A DNA stretch of 40,807 nucleotides from CBFIJI01 sp965662885 (GTDB lineage Bacteria > Bacteroidota > Bacteroidia > Flavobacteriales > Flavobacteriaceae): contig CBFIJI010000007.1 in the NCBI GenBank assembly GCA_965662885.1, positions 1 to 40,807 of the forward strand. Direction: 5' to 3'. Within the stretch, counting starts at the first letter, position 1, and each line of letters starts with the position of its first letter. A program made the translations under genes and the position numbers. The notes beneath the pieces were generated by a model. The model ran no database searches. It had not been told where the DNA came from and was given only the letters and a program-made list of their open reading frames with translations. Shown in pieces: positions 15,784 through 24,971 of this stretch.

Positions 15784-17487
15784 CTAGTTTTCTGTAATTT
15801 TTAAATTTAGTTCCTGAATTGCCCCAATCAACAAGGGTATAAGCTCGGTATAGTTAATGGATAAATGCTGCTTTTGATCTGTTCCTTTATAGACCAAGTT
15901 GGGTAAAATTGTTTGAAGTTCTGAGGCCAACAATCCAAAATGGGTTTTGACGGTAGGGTCATTTTTTAGCTGATAGGCTTTAGGCTTTAATTGGGTAATG
16001 ATTTCCAGCGCATTGGATGTGGGTTGGATATTTGTTTTTAAACGTTTATCAGAAAGGTTGGTAAATCCTGGACCAGTCCAATAGCCAGAAACATTGGTGT
16101 TTCCATTTTTAAGCATTACTAAAGCATCGGAACGCAGTGTTTTTGTATTCCCCGTTCCATTTCCGATGACGAACAAACGATCGGTAAGTTCCCAATTTCG
16201 TGTCCCCCCTTTTGGAGTATAGATGGTGTTGTACCGTCCAATTGAAGTTTCAGAATGACTTACCGCCGATGTCCCATTTCCCATAGCGGTGGTATACCAC
16301 GCAGCGGAATTGGTTCCACTACCCAGTGCGGTTGCGTGATAGCCAGAAGCAATGGTATTACGTCCCATGGCAGTAGAATAGGTTCCTACATTTTTGTCAT
16401 CCCATTGATCGCTTTGTGCAATACCAGCTCGAAAGGCTGCTTTACTTTTATCGAAAAAAAAACGTTTATTATCCTCATTAGAACCCTTAACATTTTCTAA
16501 TTGACCACTTCCAAAAACAAAATCGTCGTTTTCAACATCTCCAAATGCATTACTGGTCACATGATTTTTATTGGTAAACACTCCAGTTTTAGATTGAATC
16601 AAGAGGGTTTGACTGTTTTGAAGGCTCAGTAAAATATTGTTTCCACCCTTAATGGTGATATTATTTCCATTTTCAAGACTTATCCTTGCTGTCGAAGTAT
16701 CGGTTAGGGAAAGTGTTAATTGTTGATCATCTGTATTGTCTATGAAACGAGCCAGATTTATCATATTGCCTCTTATGATTTTTAAAGTATCGTTTTTCAA
16801 TGACAATGTTTGATGATCTGTATTGATTTTAGAAAGATCAATCGTTTTGGGTGGCTCCTCATCATCTTCTAAAGAGAGCATTAAATGGTTCTCTTTCATC
16901 TCAAAAAGATCTATTTTTTGATGGTCTTGAACACTGCCAAACAGGGGAGCTAAATCAACGTTTCCACCGTTTTCAAGCGAGAGAATTGTACCCTTTAGTT
17001 TTAAATTAGGAGACTTGTCTTTTGTTAATAAAGGACCAAGGTCAACTTGATCGCCACGTTCTAAGGCAAGTGTTGTTCCGTTTAACGTTAATTTTTGATC
17101 ATCTGTATTATCTAAATAAGGTGATAAATCGATTTCTTCTCCAGCATCTAAGGATAAAGCGTTGTTTTTTAAGTGTAGTTTTATTTCTTTTTCTTCGGTT
17201 TTGTTTTGGAGACACCTCCATTGTTTTATATCACTAAGATAAATTTCAAGGCAGTTGTTGGTCCTATTAAAAATCATTAGTGCATTGGGGATTTCTCTTT
17301 TAAAGGCACGATCTCTTTGAGAGCTGGTTAATCGTGGAATTAGAATGCCCTGCTTACTACTTTCTATTTCAAGGATGGAATAAGGATGAATGATCTGTGG
17401 ATGATCTCCCATTTTAACTTGTCCAAATAGTGAAGAGCTCGATAATAATAAAAGGATTTTAAAAAAGTAGTTTTTGATGTTTTTCAT
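15784..17487 (-). CDS. Exported adhesin-like protein with beta-repeats, YadA-like head and C-terminal S74 chaperone domain
   Basis: The 567-residue protein has a signal peptide (about 1-23, ending SSSSLFGQ), a conserved flavobacterial N-terminal block (HPYSILEIESSKQGILIPRL), then about six degenerate beta-repeats of roughly 28-30 residues (104-275; core L-x-L-x-x-x-x-L-x-L-E-x-G-x-x-V-D-L), a YadA-like head with short GxxxTALG/STAMG repeats (about 368-420), and a C-terminal S74 intramolecular chaperone (about 476-567). The S74 motif SDKRLK has the presumed catalytic pair S479 and K484, so self-cleavage is possible. S74 domains guide trimer assembly of phage tail fibres and other beta-helical proteins. 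It is the last gene of a cassette with a type B T9SS substrate and a PorP/SprF protein. It has no recognisable T9SS sorting domain, so its export route is unclear. Confidence 0.82.
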   Translation of the reverse strand: MKNIKNYFFKILLLLSSSSLFGQVKMGDHPQIIHPYSILEIESSKQGILIPRLTSSQRDRAFKREIPNALMIFNRTNNCLEIYLSDIKQWRCLQNKTEEKEIKLHLKNNALSLDAGEEIDLSPYLDNTDDQKLTLNGTTLALERGDQVDLGPLLTKDKSPNLKLKGTILSLENGGNVDLAPLFGSVQDHQKIDLFEMKENHLMLSLEDDEEPPKTIDLSKINTDHQTLSLKNDTLKIIRGNMINLARFIDNTDDQQLTLSLTDTSTARISLENGNNITIKGGNNILLSLQNSQTLLIQSKTGVFTNKNHVTSNAFGDVENDDFVFGSGQLENVKGSNEDNKRFFFDKSKAAFRAGIAQSDQWDDKNVGTYSTAMGRNTIASGYHATALGSGTNSAAWYTTAMGNGTSAVSHSETSIGRYNTIYTPKGGTRNWELTDRLFVIGNGTGNTKTLRSDALVMLKNGNTNVSGYWTGPGFTNLSDKRLKTNIQPTSNALEIITQLKPKAYQLKNDPTVKTHFGLLASELQTILPNLVYKGTDQKQHLSINYTELIPLLIGAIQELNLKITEN

Positions 17488-17537
17488 GATCTAAGTTGTT
17501 TACTTTCTGTATGTTTATTTCAAGTATTTTATTCAAT

Positions 17538-18422
17538 TTAATTGGTGTTTTCCAACCTAAAAAGGAGGGTCAAGCTGTGGTTTTTTCCATGGAGATGATT
17601 TTTTGGATCGAGATTAAATTGATAACTATATCCCATAGAGAAAAACTTTTTCTCATGAAAAAGTACGCCAACCGTCATGGCCTTTTGTGTTTTAAAACTC
17701 AAATAAAGCCCTCCCCATTGATGATGAATACTGCTTTGAAATTGAAAAGTGAGTGGGCTATAATCAAAATTATAAACCATAGCCGACAATTTAAGTAGCC
17801 ATCTTTGGCTTAATTGTACTTCCCTTCCAGAACGTAATAGAAAAAATAAACGTTTTGAAAAGGCAAATTCTTGTTTATTTTTTGATCTGAGGTACTGCAA
17901 TAATCGTGGAAGGGCTATAGAAATAAAATAATTTTTAACGATCAAGTAGGCTCCAATTCCCAAATTGGGATTTAAAAAAGATTGATTTTTTAATAAGGGG
18001 TCTTGAGCTACTTTATCTACAGATTTTAGTTCTTCAAAATTAAAGCTAGTATTTTCTATACCTGCTTTTATTCCCATACGGAGGAGACTGTTTTTATTTA
18101 ATCGGATCCAATAGGAAAACTGTCCTAGCAACTGTACTCGGCTTTCTGTAAAGCTGTTGTAGTTACTTAAAAGTGCTCCATAGCTTGATTTTTTAGAAGT
18201 ATTTGGAATTTCAAAAAAAAGGAACTGTTGTCGAGGGGCTCCAGAAATACCTAACCATTGGGTGTTAAAATCTGCTCCCAAAAGTGTATGGTTTAAAAGA
18301 CCAATCCTTGCAGGGTTCAACAAGTTAAATTGTTGTGGAAAGAGCATTTGCATTCCGTCCCTTTGACCATTTAAAATGATGGAATATAAAACAATCAAAA
18401 AAGTAATATATTTTGTTGCCAT
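17538..18422 (-). CDS. PorP/SprF family type IX secretion outer-membrane protein
   Basis: The 294-residue protein is of the PorP/SprF family: outer-membrane beta-barrels that associate with the type IX machinery, SprF-type members being needed to secrete particular type B substrates such as SprB. It has a signal peptide (MATKYITFLIVLYSIILNGQ), the family signature NLLNPARIG near residue 37, and a body of alternating strands ending in an aromatic strand. It follows the type B substrate gene by 14 bases and precedes the S74 adhesin by 50 bases, all on the minus strand. By analogy with SprB-SprF it probably serves the substrate encoded directly upstream; that pairing is inferred from position. 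Confidence 0.9.
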   Translation of the reverse strand: MATKYITFLIVLYSIILNGQRDGMQMLFPQQFNLLNPARIGLLNHTLLGADFNTQWLGISGAPRQQFLFFEIPNTSKKSSYGALLSNYNSFTESRVQLLGQFSYWIRLNKNSLLRMGIKAGIENTSFNFEELKSVDKVAQDPLLKNQSFLNPNLGIGAYLIVKNYFISIALPRLLQYLRSKNKQEFAFSKRLFFLLRSGREVQLSQRWLLKLSAMVYNFDYSPLTFQFQSSIHHQWGGLYLSFKTQKAMTVGVLFHEKKFFSMGYSYQFNLDPKNHLHGKNHSLTLLFRLENTN

Positions 18423-18436
18423 AATGAATTGTATAC

Positions 18437-19414
18437 CTACTTTCTTTTGAGATACAACCAGCCTGAGTAGTCAATTGCCCCATCACCCCTTATGTCAATT
18501 GTGTAATAATAGGCACCTGAATCCAATTTTATTGAATGCTTACTATCAATGCCCATCCAATCATTTTGATAGATGCCCTTGTGATAAAAAACACGTTTTG
18601 CTTGTTGGTTGTATATACAAATTTCAGTCGCTGCTGTAAGGGGTAAACCTTGGATTTTCCATCGGTCATTGATGCCGTCTTCATTGGGAGTGATTACTTG
18701 AGAAATAAGGATGGATTTGTTTAATTTCTTTGATTGAATTCCAAAACTAAGGGTATTAAAGGTGATAAAATCTATCGGAATTTTACTAGACAAGCCTCCT
18801 GATTCCCATGAAATAAGAGATTTTTGGGAGTCAGTATTTTCTTCTAAAAGACTTGGAATTGCTTCCCATTGATTAAAATTTAAACCAGCAATTTTGAGTT
18901 CTGTGAGGAGCTCGTTTTTTGTTGGGTCTTGTTCGAAATCACGTGCTAATTGATGTTTGGGGTTCCAATTTAGGCTGATATAAGCACTTCCCGCAGTGGT
19001 TTGCCATGACCAAAAATGATGTTTTGGAGGAGATGCTAGGCTATTGTTACTTGGGTAGAAGAATAGAGGAAGCCATTGATAGCTTATTTGCAATGCTATG
19101 GGATTATTTAAGGAAGTTACTCTCAGCGGACTAAATACGCCTTGATTTCCCGTTGGGAAACGAAAATCACCACTATGGTAGATGCGGACGGAACCATCCA
19201 CATATGAATCATCACTTACTGCTTCCCATTGACTTTTTGAACCAAAAGAAACAACACTTTTGGAACTATTCCTGTCGGTGAATAAAATACCACCTTTAAA
19301 ATATGTTTTGGGAAAAGCGATATGAAACTCAGTATTTGCTCCGATAACGAGATCCCCAAAAAAGCTGATCTGAGAATATCCATTAAATAAAAGAAAAAAG
19401 AGACTTAGCATCAT
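18437..19414 (-). CDS. Type B T9SS substrate (gliding motility-associated C-terminal domain protein)
   Basis: The protein is a surface or secreted protein ending in a type B sorting domain (TIGR04131 type) over about its last 85 residues: TPNEDGINDRWKIQGL, then IYNQQAKRVF, a central W-x-G segment and the GAYYYTIDI strand before a basic C-terminus. This domain directs export by the type IX system. The rest has no domain I recognise. The frame is open to a GTG at 19468, but the ATG at 19414 gives a clean signal peptide (MMLSLFFLLFNGYSQ) and 325 residues, so that start is preferred. It heads a cassette with a PorP/SprF protein and an S74 adhesin. Many type B substrates are far larger; this short one may be a scaffold or anchor (inference). 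Confidence 0.85.
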   Translation of the reverse strand: MMLSLFFLLFNGYSQISFFGDLVIGANTEFHIAFPKTYFKGGILFTDRNSSKSVVSFGSKSQWEAVSDDSYVDGSVRIYHSGDFRFPTGNQGVFSPLRVTSLNNPIALQISYQWLPLFFYPSNNSLASPPKHHFWSWQTTAGSAYISLNWNPKHQLARDFEQDPTKNELLTELKIAGLNFNQWEAIPSLLEENTDSQKSLISWESGGLSSKIPIDFITFNTLSFGIQSKKLNKSILISQVITPNEDGINDRWKIQGLPLTAATEICIYNQQAKRVFYHKGIYQNDWMGIDSKHSIKLDSGAYYYTIDIRGDGAIDYSGWLYLKRK

Positions 19415-19490
19415 ATAAATATGAAGCCTATAGGTAGGAGTGTGTCTTATGGATTGGAGGCAAAACACAGGTATATTTTTAAGGAAATAC

Positions 19491-19504
19491 TTTACCTATG
19501 TAAA
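19491..19504. repeat. Inverted repeat upstream of the type B substrate cassette
   Basis: TTTACCTATGTAAA has perfect 5-base arms around a 4-base centre, about 77 bases upstream of the type B start at 19414 and 50 bases after the M3 peptidase stop. It could be an operator or chance in AT-rich DNA. Confidence 0.2.
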
Positions 19505-19553
19505 TTAATTAATTTTTAAAATAAAAACAAATCCTCCAAGATTTCATTAACCA

Positions 19554-21578
19554 CTAACGAACAGACAATCCAGCTCTTCTTAGTAATGCATTAGGATCAG
19601 GGGTTTTACCGCGGAAGCGTTTATAAAGTTTCATGGGGTGTTCCGTTCCCCCTTTAGAGAGGATGTTTTCTAAAAATGAATCAGCAGTATCTTGGTCAAA
19701 AATACCTTTTTCTAAAAATAATTCAAAAGCATCGGCATCCAAAACTTCTGCCCATTTATAACTGTAATAGCCAGCAGAATATCCTCCTTGAAAAATATGT
19801 GAAAAAGCTGTGCTACTACTATTTTCTTCATGGTCTGGAGTGAATTGAAACCGTTTCAGCACCTTTGTTTCATGGGTTTTAATGTCTTGAATTTCACTAG
19901 CATTTTTCCCATGGTAGGAAAGGTCTAAAAAGCCAAAACTTAACTGTCGAAGTGTTTGTAACCCTTGTTGAAAATGCGTCGCTTTTTTTATCTTTTTTAT
20001 CAGGTCAAACGGAATAAGTTCATCAGTTTCAAAATGACGCGCAAAGGTGGCTAAGGCTTCAGGTTGATAACACCAATTTTCCATAATTTGACTGGGTAAT
20101 TCTACAAAGTCCCAAAACACACTTGTTCCGCTGAGGTTGCTATACGTCGTGTTGGCAAGAATACCGTGAAGTGCATGGCCGAATTCATGAAATAGCGTAG
20201 TAACTTCTTGAAAGGTCAATAATGAGGGCTGGGAAGCTGTAGGTCTTGAGAAATTACAAACAATCGAAATATGTGGGCGCTGTCCTTTTTTCTGAGAGCG
20301 GTAAGAGGTCATCCAGGCGCCATTGCGTTTTCCAGGACGTGGGAAAAAATCGGTATAAAGCAACGCGTAAAATTCCCCCTCTCGATTAAAAACTTCATAA
20401 ACTTCGACTTCTTCGTGATAGCCTTCTAAGGTTTTGTTTTTAATAAAATCAAGCCCATATAATTTTTTAACAATTTCAAAAAGTCCTTTTTGGACTTTTT
20501 CTAGAGGAAAATAGGGTTTTAACGCTTGTTCATCTAAAGCTAATTGGGCCTGTTTTACTTTTTCTGAAACAAATGCAGTATCCCATTTTTCAAGAGATTT
20601 TAGTTTCAAATGTTCTCGAGCATAAGTTTCCATTTCTTTCCATTCACGTTCTGCAGCGGGAAGGGCTTTTTTATAGAGATCTTCCAAAAAGGAATGCACA
20701 TTCTCTTCTGACTCGGCCATACGCTCTTCTAAAACAAAAGCTGCATGTGATGCATATCCCAACAACTGAGCCCGTTCCTTTCGCAGTTGGATGAGTTTTA
20801 AAATAATGCTGCTGTTGTTGTGTTTGTTTTGTTGAAAACCACGTTTACCAAAAGCAATACTCATGACTTTTCGTAATGCTCTATTTTCAGCATAGGTCAT
20901 GAAAGGAACATAACTTGGGTAGTCCAAAGTAAACAGCCAACCTTTTTTACCTTTGGCTGTTGCCTGTGCTGCCGCCATTTCAATACTACTTTGTGGTAAG
21001 CCTTTCAAATCACTTTCTTCCTTCAGATGTAAACTAAAAGCATTGGTATCTGCCAAAACATTTTCACCAAAAGTGAGTCCAAGTTGTGCGAGTTCTGTAT
21101 CAATAATGCGAAGTTGTTCTTTTTCTGAATCGGTAAGTAAGGCGCCGTTTCGAACAAATCCTTTGTATTCTTTTTCAAGGAGTGTTTTCTGTTCGGGGCT
21201 TAAGTTGTCTTGATTTTCGTGGGTATAAACAAATTTAATCCGTTCAAATAAGGCGGTGTTTAAACGAATATCGTTTTGAAATTTTGTTAACAGTGGGGCT
21301 GCCTGTTGGGCAATGGCTTGTAATTCATCAGAAGTTTCGGCACTGTTAAGGTTGAAAAGAATACCACTATTTCTACCAATCAGTTTTCCGCAATCTTCTA
21401 AAGTTTCTAGTGTGTTTTTAAATGTGGGTTTGTCTGTCTGTTTTACAACTTGATCAATTTCTTCCAAAGCCATTTTAAGGGTTTCTTCCAAAGCTGGAAT
21501 AAAATGTTCTGGCTTTATTTTTGAAAATGGAATGGCCTGATTGGGGGTGTTGAAGGGCTTAATTAATGGATTTTCCAA
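19554..21578 (-). CDS. M3 family oligopeptidase / peptidyl-dipeptidase (Dcp or PrlC-like)
   Basis: This zinc metallopeptidase of family M3 degrades short peptides. At 674 residues it matches Dcp and oligopeptidase A (about 680). The zinc motif HEFGH is H464-E465-H468, and the third ligand is E493 in DFVELPSQIMENW, both intact. No signal peptide is seen, so it should act in the cytoplasm. The typical C-terminal block FQGGYSAGYYSYKWAEVLDA is present. The start follows the purE stop codon by 6 bases, so it is the third gene of a purK-purE-peptidase transcription unit; no functional link with purine synthesis is evident. Dcp and oligopeptidase A cannot be told apart here. Confidence 0.92.
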   Translation of the reverse strand: MENPLIKPFNTPNQAIPFSKIKPEHFIPALEETLKMALEEIDQVVKQTDKPTFKNTLETLEDCGKLIGRNSGILFNLNSAETSDELQAIAQQAAPLLTKFQNDIRLNTALFERIKFVYTHENQDNLSPEQKTLLEKEYKGFVRNGALLTDSEKEQLRIIDTELAQLGLTFGENVLADTNAFSLHLKEESDLKGLPQSSIEMAAAQATAKGKKGWLFTLDYPSYVPFMTYAENRALRKVMSIAFGKRGFQQNKHNNSSIILKLIQLRKERAQLLGYASHAAFVLEERMAESEENVHSFLEDLYKKALPAAEREWKEMETYAREHLKLKSLEKWDTAFVSEKVKQAQLALDEQALKPYFPLEKVQKGLFEIVKKLYGLDFIKNKTLEGYHEEVEVYEVFNREGEFYALLYTDFFPRPGKRNGAWMTSYRSQKKGQRPHISIVCNFSRPTASQPSLLTFQEVTTLFHEFGHALHGILANTTYSNLSGTSVFWDFVELPSQIMENWCYQPEALATFARHFETDELIPFDLIKKIKKATHFQQGLQTLRQLSFGFLDLSYHGKNASEIQDIKTHETKVLKRFQFTPDHEENSSSTAFSHIFQGGYSAGYYSYKWAEVLDADAFELFLEKGIFDQDTADSFLENILSKGGTEHPMKLYKRFRGKTPDPNALLRRAGLSVR

Positions 21579-21584
21579 AATGCT

Positions 21585-22070
21585 TTATAGATTTAAATTT
21601 TTACTACTATCGATGACTTTACTTTTGAGCCCTTCTTTATAGACTTCTATTTTATCACGAACGCAGTTGTCTGAAGCTCCAATTATTTGAGCAGCTAAGA
21701 TTCCTGCATTTTTTGCTCCGTTAAGTGCCACCGTTGCTACGGGAACTCCACCAGGCATTTGAAGTATGGATAATACAGAATCCCAACCATCAATGGAATT
21801 ACTGGATTTTACAGGAACACCAATTACTGGAAGAGGTGTTAGGGAGGCAATCATTCCGGGAAGATGAGCCGCACCGCCTGCTCCTGCAATAATTACTTTA
21901 AGTCCTCTTTTGTGTGCCTGTTGTCCATAAGTGACCATTTTTTCAGGGGTTCGGTGGGCTGATACAATATCCACTTCAATTTCGATATCAAAACCTTTAA
22001 GAATATCTATCGCCTCTTGCATCACCGGAAGATCCGATTGACTGCCCATAATAATACCTACTTCTGCCAT
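21585..22070 (-). CDS. purE: 5-(carboxyamino)imidazole ribonucleotide mutase
   Basis: PurE converts N5-CAIR to CAIR in de novo purine synthesis. The 161-residue protein is a standard class I PurE: GSQSD (9-13), SAHRTP (37-42) and GAGGAAHLPG (63-72) line the active site. It starts 1 base after purK, which supplies its substrate, so the two steps are translationally coupled. The presence of purK confirms the two-step bacterial route rather than direct AIR carboxylation. Confidence 0.97.
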   Translation of the reverse strand: MAEVGIIMGSQSDLPVMQEAIDILKGFDIEIEVDIVSAHRTPEKMVTYGQQAHKRGLKVIIAGAGGAAHLPGMIASLTPLPVIGVPVKSSNSIDGWDSVLSILQMPGGVPVATVALNGAKNAGILAAQIIGASDNCVRDKIEVYKEGLKSKVIDSSKNLNL

Positions 22071-22071
22071 G

Positions 22072-23226
22072 TTATTTTGAAATTACTGAAATTGTTTCTT
22101 TTACTTGTGCTGCTATTTCACGGGCTTTTTCTAAAGCCTCATGAACAATAGTCACATGCCCCATTTTACGAAAGGGACGTGTTTCTTTTTTACCGTAAAT
22201 GTGTGGGATTACCCCATCAATAGTTAAAATTTGATCAATATTTTTATAATGCACAGGCCCTTGATGTCCCTCAGCGCCGACTAAGTTAACCATTACTGCA
22301 CTGACTTTATTATCTGTTTGTCCTAAGGGTAAATCTAATAAAGCCCTTATGTGTTGTTCAAACTGACAAGTGTAGGAGGCTTCTATGGAAAAATGCCCAC
22401 TATTGTGTGGTCGAGGTGCAACTTCGTTGACCAATATTTCTTCATCAGCGGTTAAAAATAGTTCCACGGCCAATAATCCAACATGTTGGTAGGTTTGTGA
22501 TACTTTTAGCGCTACAGCTTTTGCTTTTTCTGTAATTTTTGGAGAAACCCTAGCTGGACATAAAACGTATTCGACTTGATTGGCGGTAGGATGAAATTCC
22601 ATTTCGACGACAGGATAAGTAACTATTTCCCCCTGCGGTCTCCTACAAACAATCACAGCCAACTCTTTTTCAAAGGGAATAAGATCTTCAATCAAACACA
22701 TTCCTTCTCCGATACTTTCCAAGTCACTATTGGAACGAACTACTTTAACGCCATAACCATCATATCCCATGGAGGCAGATTTCCATACAAATGGAAAAGA
22801 AAGTTGTCCTCTTGCAACCCCATCCTTGACGGCTTCTTTTGAACTATAGTTTTTAAAAAGTGCCGTGGGGATTTTGTGTTGTTGATAAAATTCTTTTTGA
22901 GTGCATTTATTTTGGATTTTCTTCAAGACTTTGGGTTGTGGGTAAACTTTAACCCCCATTTGTTCCAAAGTTTCTAAGGCGTCCACATTGACATTTTCAA
23001 TTTCGATGGTAAGTACATCAACCGATTTTCCAAAGGCAACAACAGTGTCATAATCCATTAAATCTCCCTGAACAAAATGGTCGCAGGCTATACGTGAAGG
23101 CGCGGAATTGCTAGGATCAAGTACCTGTGTTTTGATGTCCCATTTTCGGGTAGTGTATAACAACATTTTACCCAATTGTCCTCCTCCGAGAATGCCTAAT
23201 GTTTTATTCGATGAAAAAAAGCTCAT
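22072..23226 (-). CDS. purK: N5-carboxyaminoimidazole ribonucleotide synthase
   Basis: PurK uses ATP and bicarbonate to carboxylate AIR to N5-CAIR. The 384 residues show an N-terminal pre-ATP-grasp Rossmann segment (GILGGGQLGKML, 11-22), the ATP-grasp core (FPFVWKSASMGYDGYGVKVV), and the C-terminal motif NEVAPRPHNSGHFSIEA that binds Mg-ATP. It is the first gene of a unit with purE and the M3 peptidase, and diverges from adk across a 91-base gap that holds a -7 element for each direction. Confidence 0.97.
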   Translation of the reverse strand: MSFFSSNKTLGILGGGQLGKMLLYTTRKWDIKTQVLDPSNSAPSRIACDHFVQGDLMDYDTVVAFGKSVDVLTIEIENVNVDALETLEQMGVKVYPQPKVLKKIQNKCTQKEFYQQHKIPTALFKNYSSKEAVKDGVARGQLSFPFVWKSASMGYDGYGVKVVRSNSDLESIGEGMCLIEDLIPFEKELAVIVCRRPQGEIVTYPVVEMEFHPTANQVEYVLCPARVSPKITEKAKAVALKVSQTYQHVGLLAVELFLTADEEILVNEVAPRPHNSGHFSIEASYTCQFEQHIRALLDLPLGQTDNKVSAVMVNLVGAEGHQGPVHYKNIDQILTIDGVIPHIYGKKETRPFRKMGHVTIVHEALEKAREIAAQVKETISVISK

Positions 23227-23239
23227 TTAATTCTTTTTG

Positions 23240-23247
23240 CAAAAATA
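23240..23247 (-). promoter_or_regulatory. -7 promoter element for purK-purE-peptidase
   Basis: The minus strand reads TATTTTTG, an exact TAnnTTTG match, ending 13 bases before the purK ATG at 23226. No TTG sits at the usual -33 distance. Confidence 0.45.
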
Positions 23248-23287
23248 GGATAAGTTTCTTGGAATCTAAAAAACCGACCAAATTGGA

Positions 23288-23295
23288 TATCTTTG
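23288..23295 (+). promoter_or_regulatory. -7 promoter element for adk-obg
   Basis: TATCTTTG matches TAnnTTTG exactly and ends 22 bases before the adk ATG. A TTG at 23259-23261 lies 26 bases upstream, longer than the usual 17-23 spacing. Confidence 0.5.
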
Positions 23296-23317
23296 CGCAG
23301 ACCAAAAAATATTTTAA

Positions 23318-23893
23318 ATGATTAATATTGTTTTATTCGGGAAACCTGGAGCAGGAAAAGGAACGCAAGCAGCCTTTTTAAAGGAGCATTACCAATTGGT
23401 GCATATTTCCACGGGTGACCTCTTTCGGTTTAATATTAAAAATCAAACAGCATTGGGTCAATCGGCTCAATCTTATATGGATAAAGGCGAATTGGTCCCC
23501 GATCAAGTAACCATCGATATGTTGGAGGCTGAAGTGGATAAAAATCCAGAGGCAAAAGGATTTATTTTTGATGGTTTTCCAAGAACCACGGAGCAAGCCA
23601 AAGCGTTGGATACTTTTTTGACCACCAAAAAAATGACTATTAGCGCGACAATCGCTCTGGATGCCTCGGATGATGTTCTAGTTGAACGACTTCTACACAG
23701 AGGGAAAACGAGTGGCCGATCTGACGATCAAGATGAATCCAAAATTCGAAATCGCTTCGAAGAGTACACCGCCAAAACAGCTCCCTTAAAGTCTTTTTAT
23801 GAAGCCCAAGGCAAATTCCATAGCATTAATGGAATTGGGGAAATTGATGCTATTACATTGCGTTTGAAAAATGTAATTGATGGATTACTTTAA
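23318..23893 (+). CDS. adk: Adenylate kinase
   Basis: Adenylate kinase interconverts ATP + AMP and 2 ADP. The 191-residue protein has the P-loop GKPGAGKGT (8-16), the NMP-binding block STGDLFR (31-37) and DGFPRT (85-90). The LID region (about 122-149) is short, with no zinc-binding cysteines, as in other compact Bacteroidota adenylate kinases. It is followed after 3 bases by obg, with which it shares a promoter. Confidence 0.97.
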   Translation: MINIVLFGKPGAGKGTQAAFLKEHYQLVHISTGDLFRFNIKNQTALGQSAQSYMDKGELVPDQVTIDMLEAEVDKNPEAKGFIFDGFPRTTEQAKALDTFLTTKKMTISATIALDASDDVLVERLLHRGKTSGRSDDQDESKIRNRFEEYTAKTAPLKSFYEAQGKFHSINGIGEIDAITLRLKNVIDGLL

Positions 23894-23896
23894 GAT

Positions 23897-24910
23897 ATGA
23901 CGGAAGGAAATTTTGTTGATTATGTAAAACTGTTTATCACTTCTGGAAATGGAGGAAAAGGCTCTGTTCATTTACACCGTGAAAAGTTTATAACCAAGGG
24001 AGGTCCTGACGGAGGGGATGGAGGTCGCGGAGGACACGTAATTCTTAGAGCAAATTCTAATCTTTGGACATTGTATTCCTTTAAGTTTAAAAAACATTTT
24101 ATAGCTGGTCATGGTGGGGATGGAAGTAAAAGTAGAAGTAGTGGGGCACAAGGGGAAGACGCTATCATCGAGTTGCCACTGGGAACGTTGATTCGTGATA
24201 CAGAGTCCAACACTATTATTGCAGAAATTACAGAAGAAAATCAAGAAGTAATCTTATTGGAAGGAGGACTCGGAGGTCGTGGAAATTGGCATTTTCGATC
24301 AGCAACACGTCAGACTCCACGTTATGCACAACCTGGAAGAGAAGGAATCACAAAACAAATTACCCTAGAATTAAAGGTTTTAGCTGATGTGGGATTGGTA
24401 GGTTTCCCCAACGCTGGTAAATCCACACTGTTAGCAGCATTAACAGCTGCTAAACCTAAAATTGCCAATTATGAATTTACGACGCTAAAACCCAATTTGG
24501 GTATCGTTGAATATCGGGATTATCGTTCTTTTGTGATGGCAGACATTCCTGGAATCATTGAGGGGGCTGCAGAGGGAAAAGGTTTGGGACATTATTTCTT
24601 AAGACATATTGAACGAAATTCAGTGCTCCTTTTTTTAATTCCTTCGGATACCCGCGATCTCAAAACAGAATTTGATATTTTGATGAATGAACTTATAAAA
24701 TACAACCCAGAATTGTTGGATAAAAATTATGCTGTGGCCTTGTCAAAATCAGATTTATTAGATGAAGAGTTAGTCGCTGCTTATCAAAAGGAACTTGAGG
24801 ATAATTTTCCAAACATACCTTTTTACATCATTTCTAGTGTTGCTCAGAAAGGACTTCTCGAACTCAAAGATGGTTTGTGGAATTTGATTAACACCAAGGA
24901 CGTTTCTTAG
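23897..24910 (+). CDS. obg: Obg family GTPase (ObgE/CgtA), ribosome biogenesis
   Basis: This essential GTPase acts in 50S ribosome maturation and stress signalling. In 337 residues it has the glycine-rich Obg fold (about 1-158, many GG pairs such as GGPDGGDGGRGGHV) and a GTPase domain with G1 GFPNAGKST (169-177), G3 DIPG (216-219) and G4 SKSD (283-286). The C-terminal OCT extension found in some Obg proteins is absent; the protein ends soon after the G domain. The ATG lies 3 bases after the adk stop. Confidence 0.96.
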   Translation: MTEGNFVDYVKLFITSGNGGKGSVHLHREKFITKGGPDGGDGGRGGHVILRANSNLWTLYSFKFKKHFIAGHGGDGSKSRSSGAQGEDAIIELPLGTLIRDTESNTIIAEITEENQEVILLEGGLGGRGNWHFRSATRQTPRYAQPGREGITKQITLELKVLADVGLVGFPNAGKSTLLAALTAAKPKIANYEFTTLKPNLGIVEYRDYRSFVMADIPGIIEGAAEGKGLGHYFLRHIERNSVLLFLIPSDTRDLKTEFDILMNELIKYNPELLDKNYAVALSKSDLLDEELVAAYQKELEDNFPNIPFYIISSVAQKGLLELKDGLWNLINTKDVS

Positions 24911-24953
24911 GATGATCCAGCAATAATTATTTTTAACCCTATTTTTAAACGTC

Positions 24954-24961
24954 TATCTTTT
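24954..24961 (+). promoter_or_regulatory. -7-like promoter element for mpl
   Basis: TATCTTTT matches seven of eight positions of TAnnTTTG and ends 10 bases before the mpl ATG. Confidence 0.35.
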
Positions 24962-24971
24962 AAAAAATATT

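Noticed and set aside
19415..19468. N-terminal extension of the type B substrate from a GTG
   Set aside because: It would place 18 residues before a normal signal peptide; the ATG at 19414 is better.
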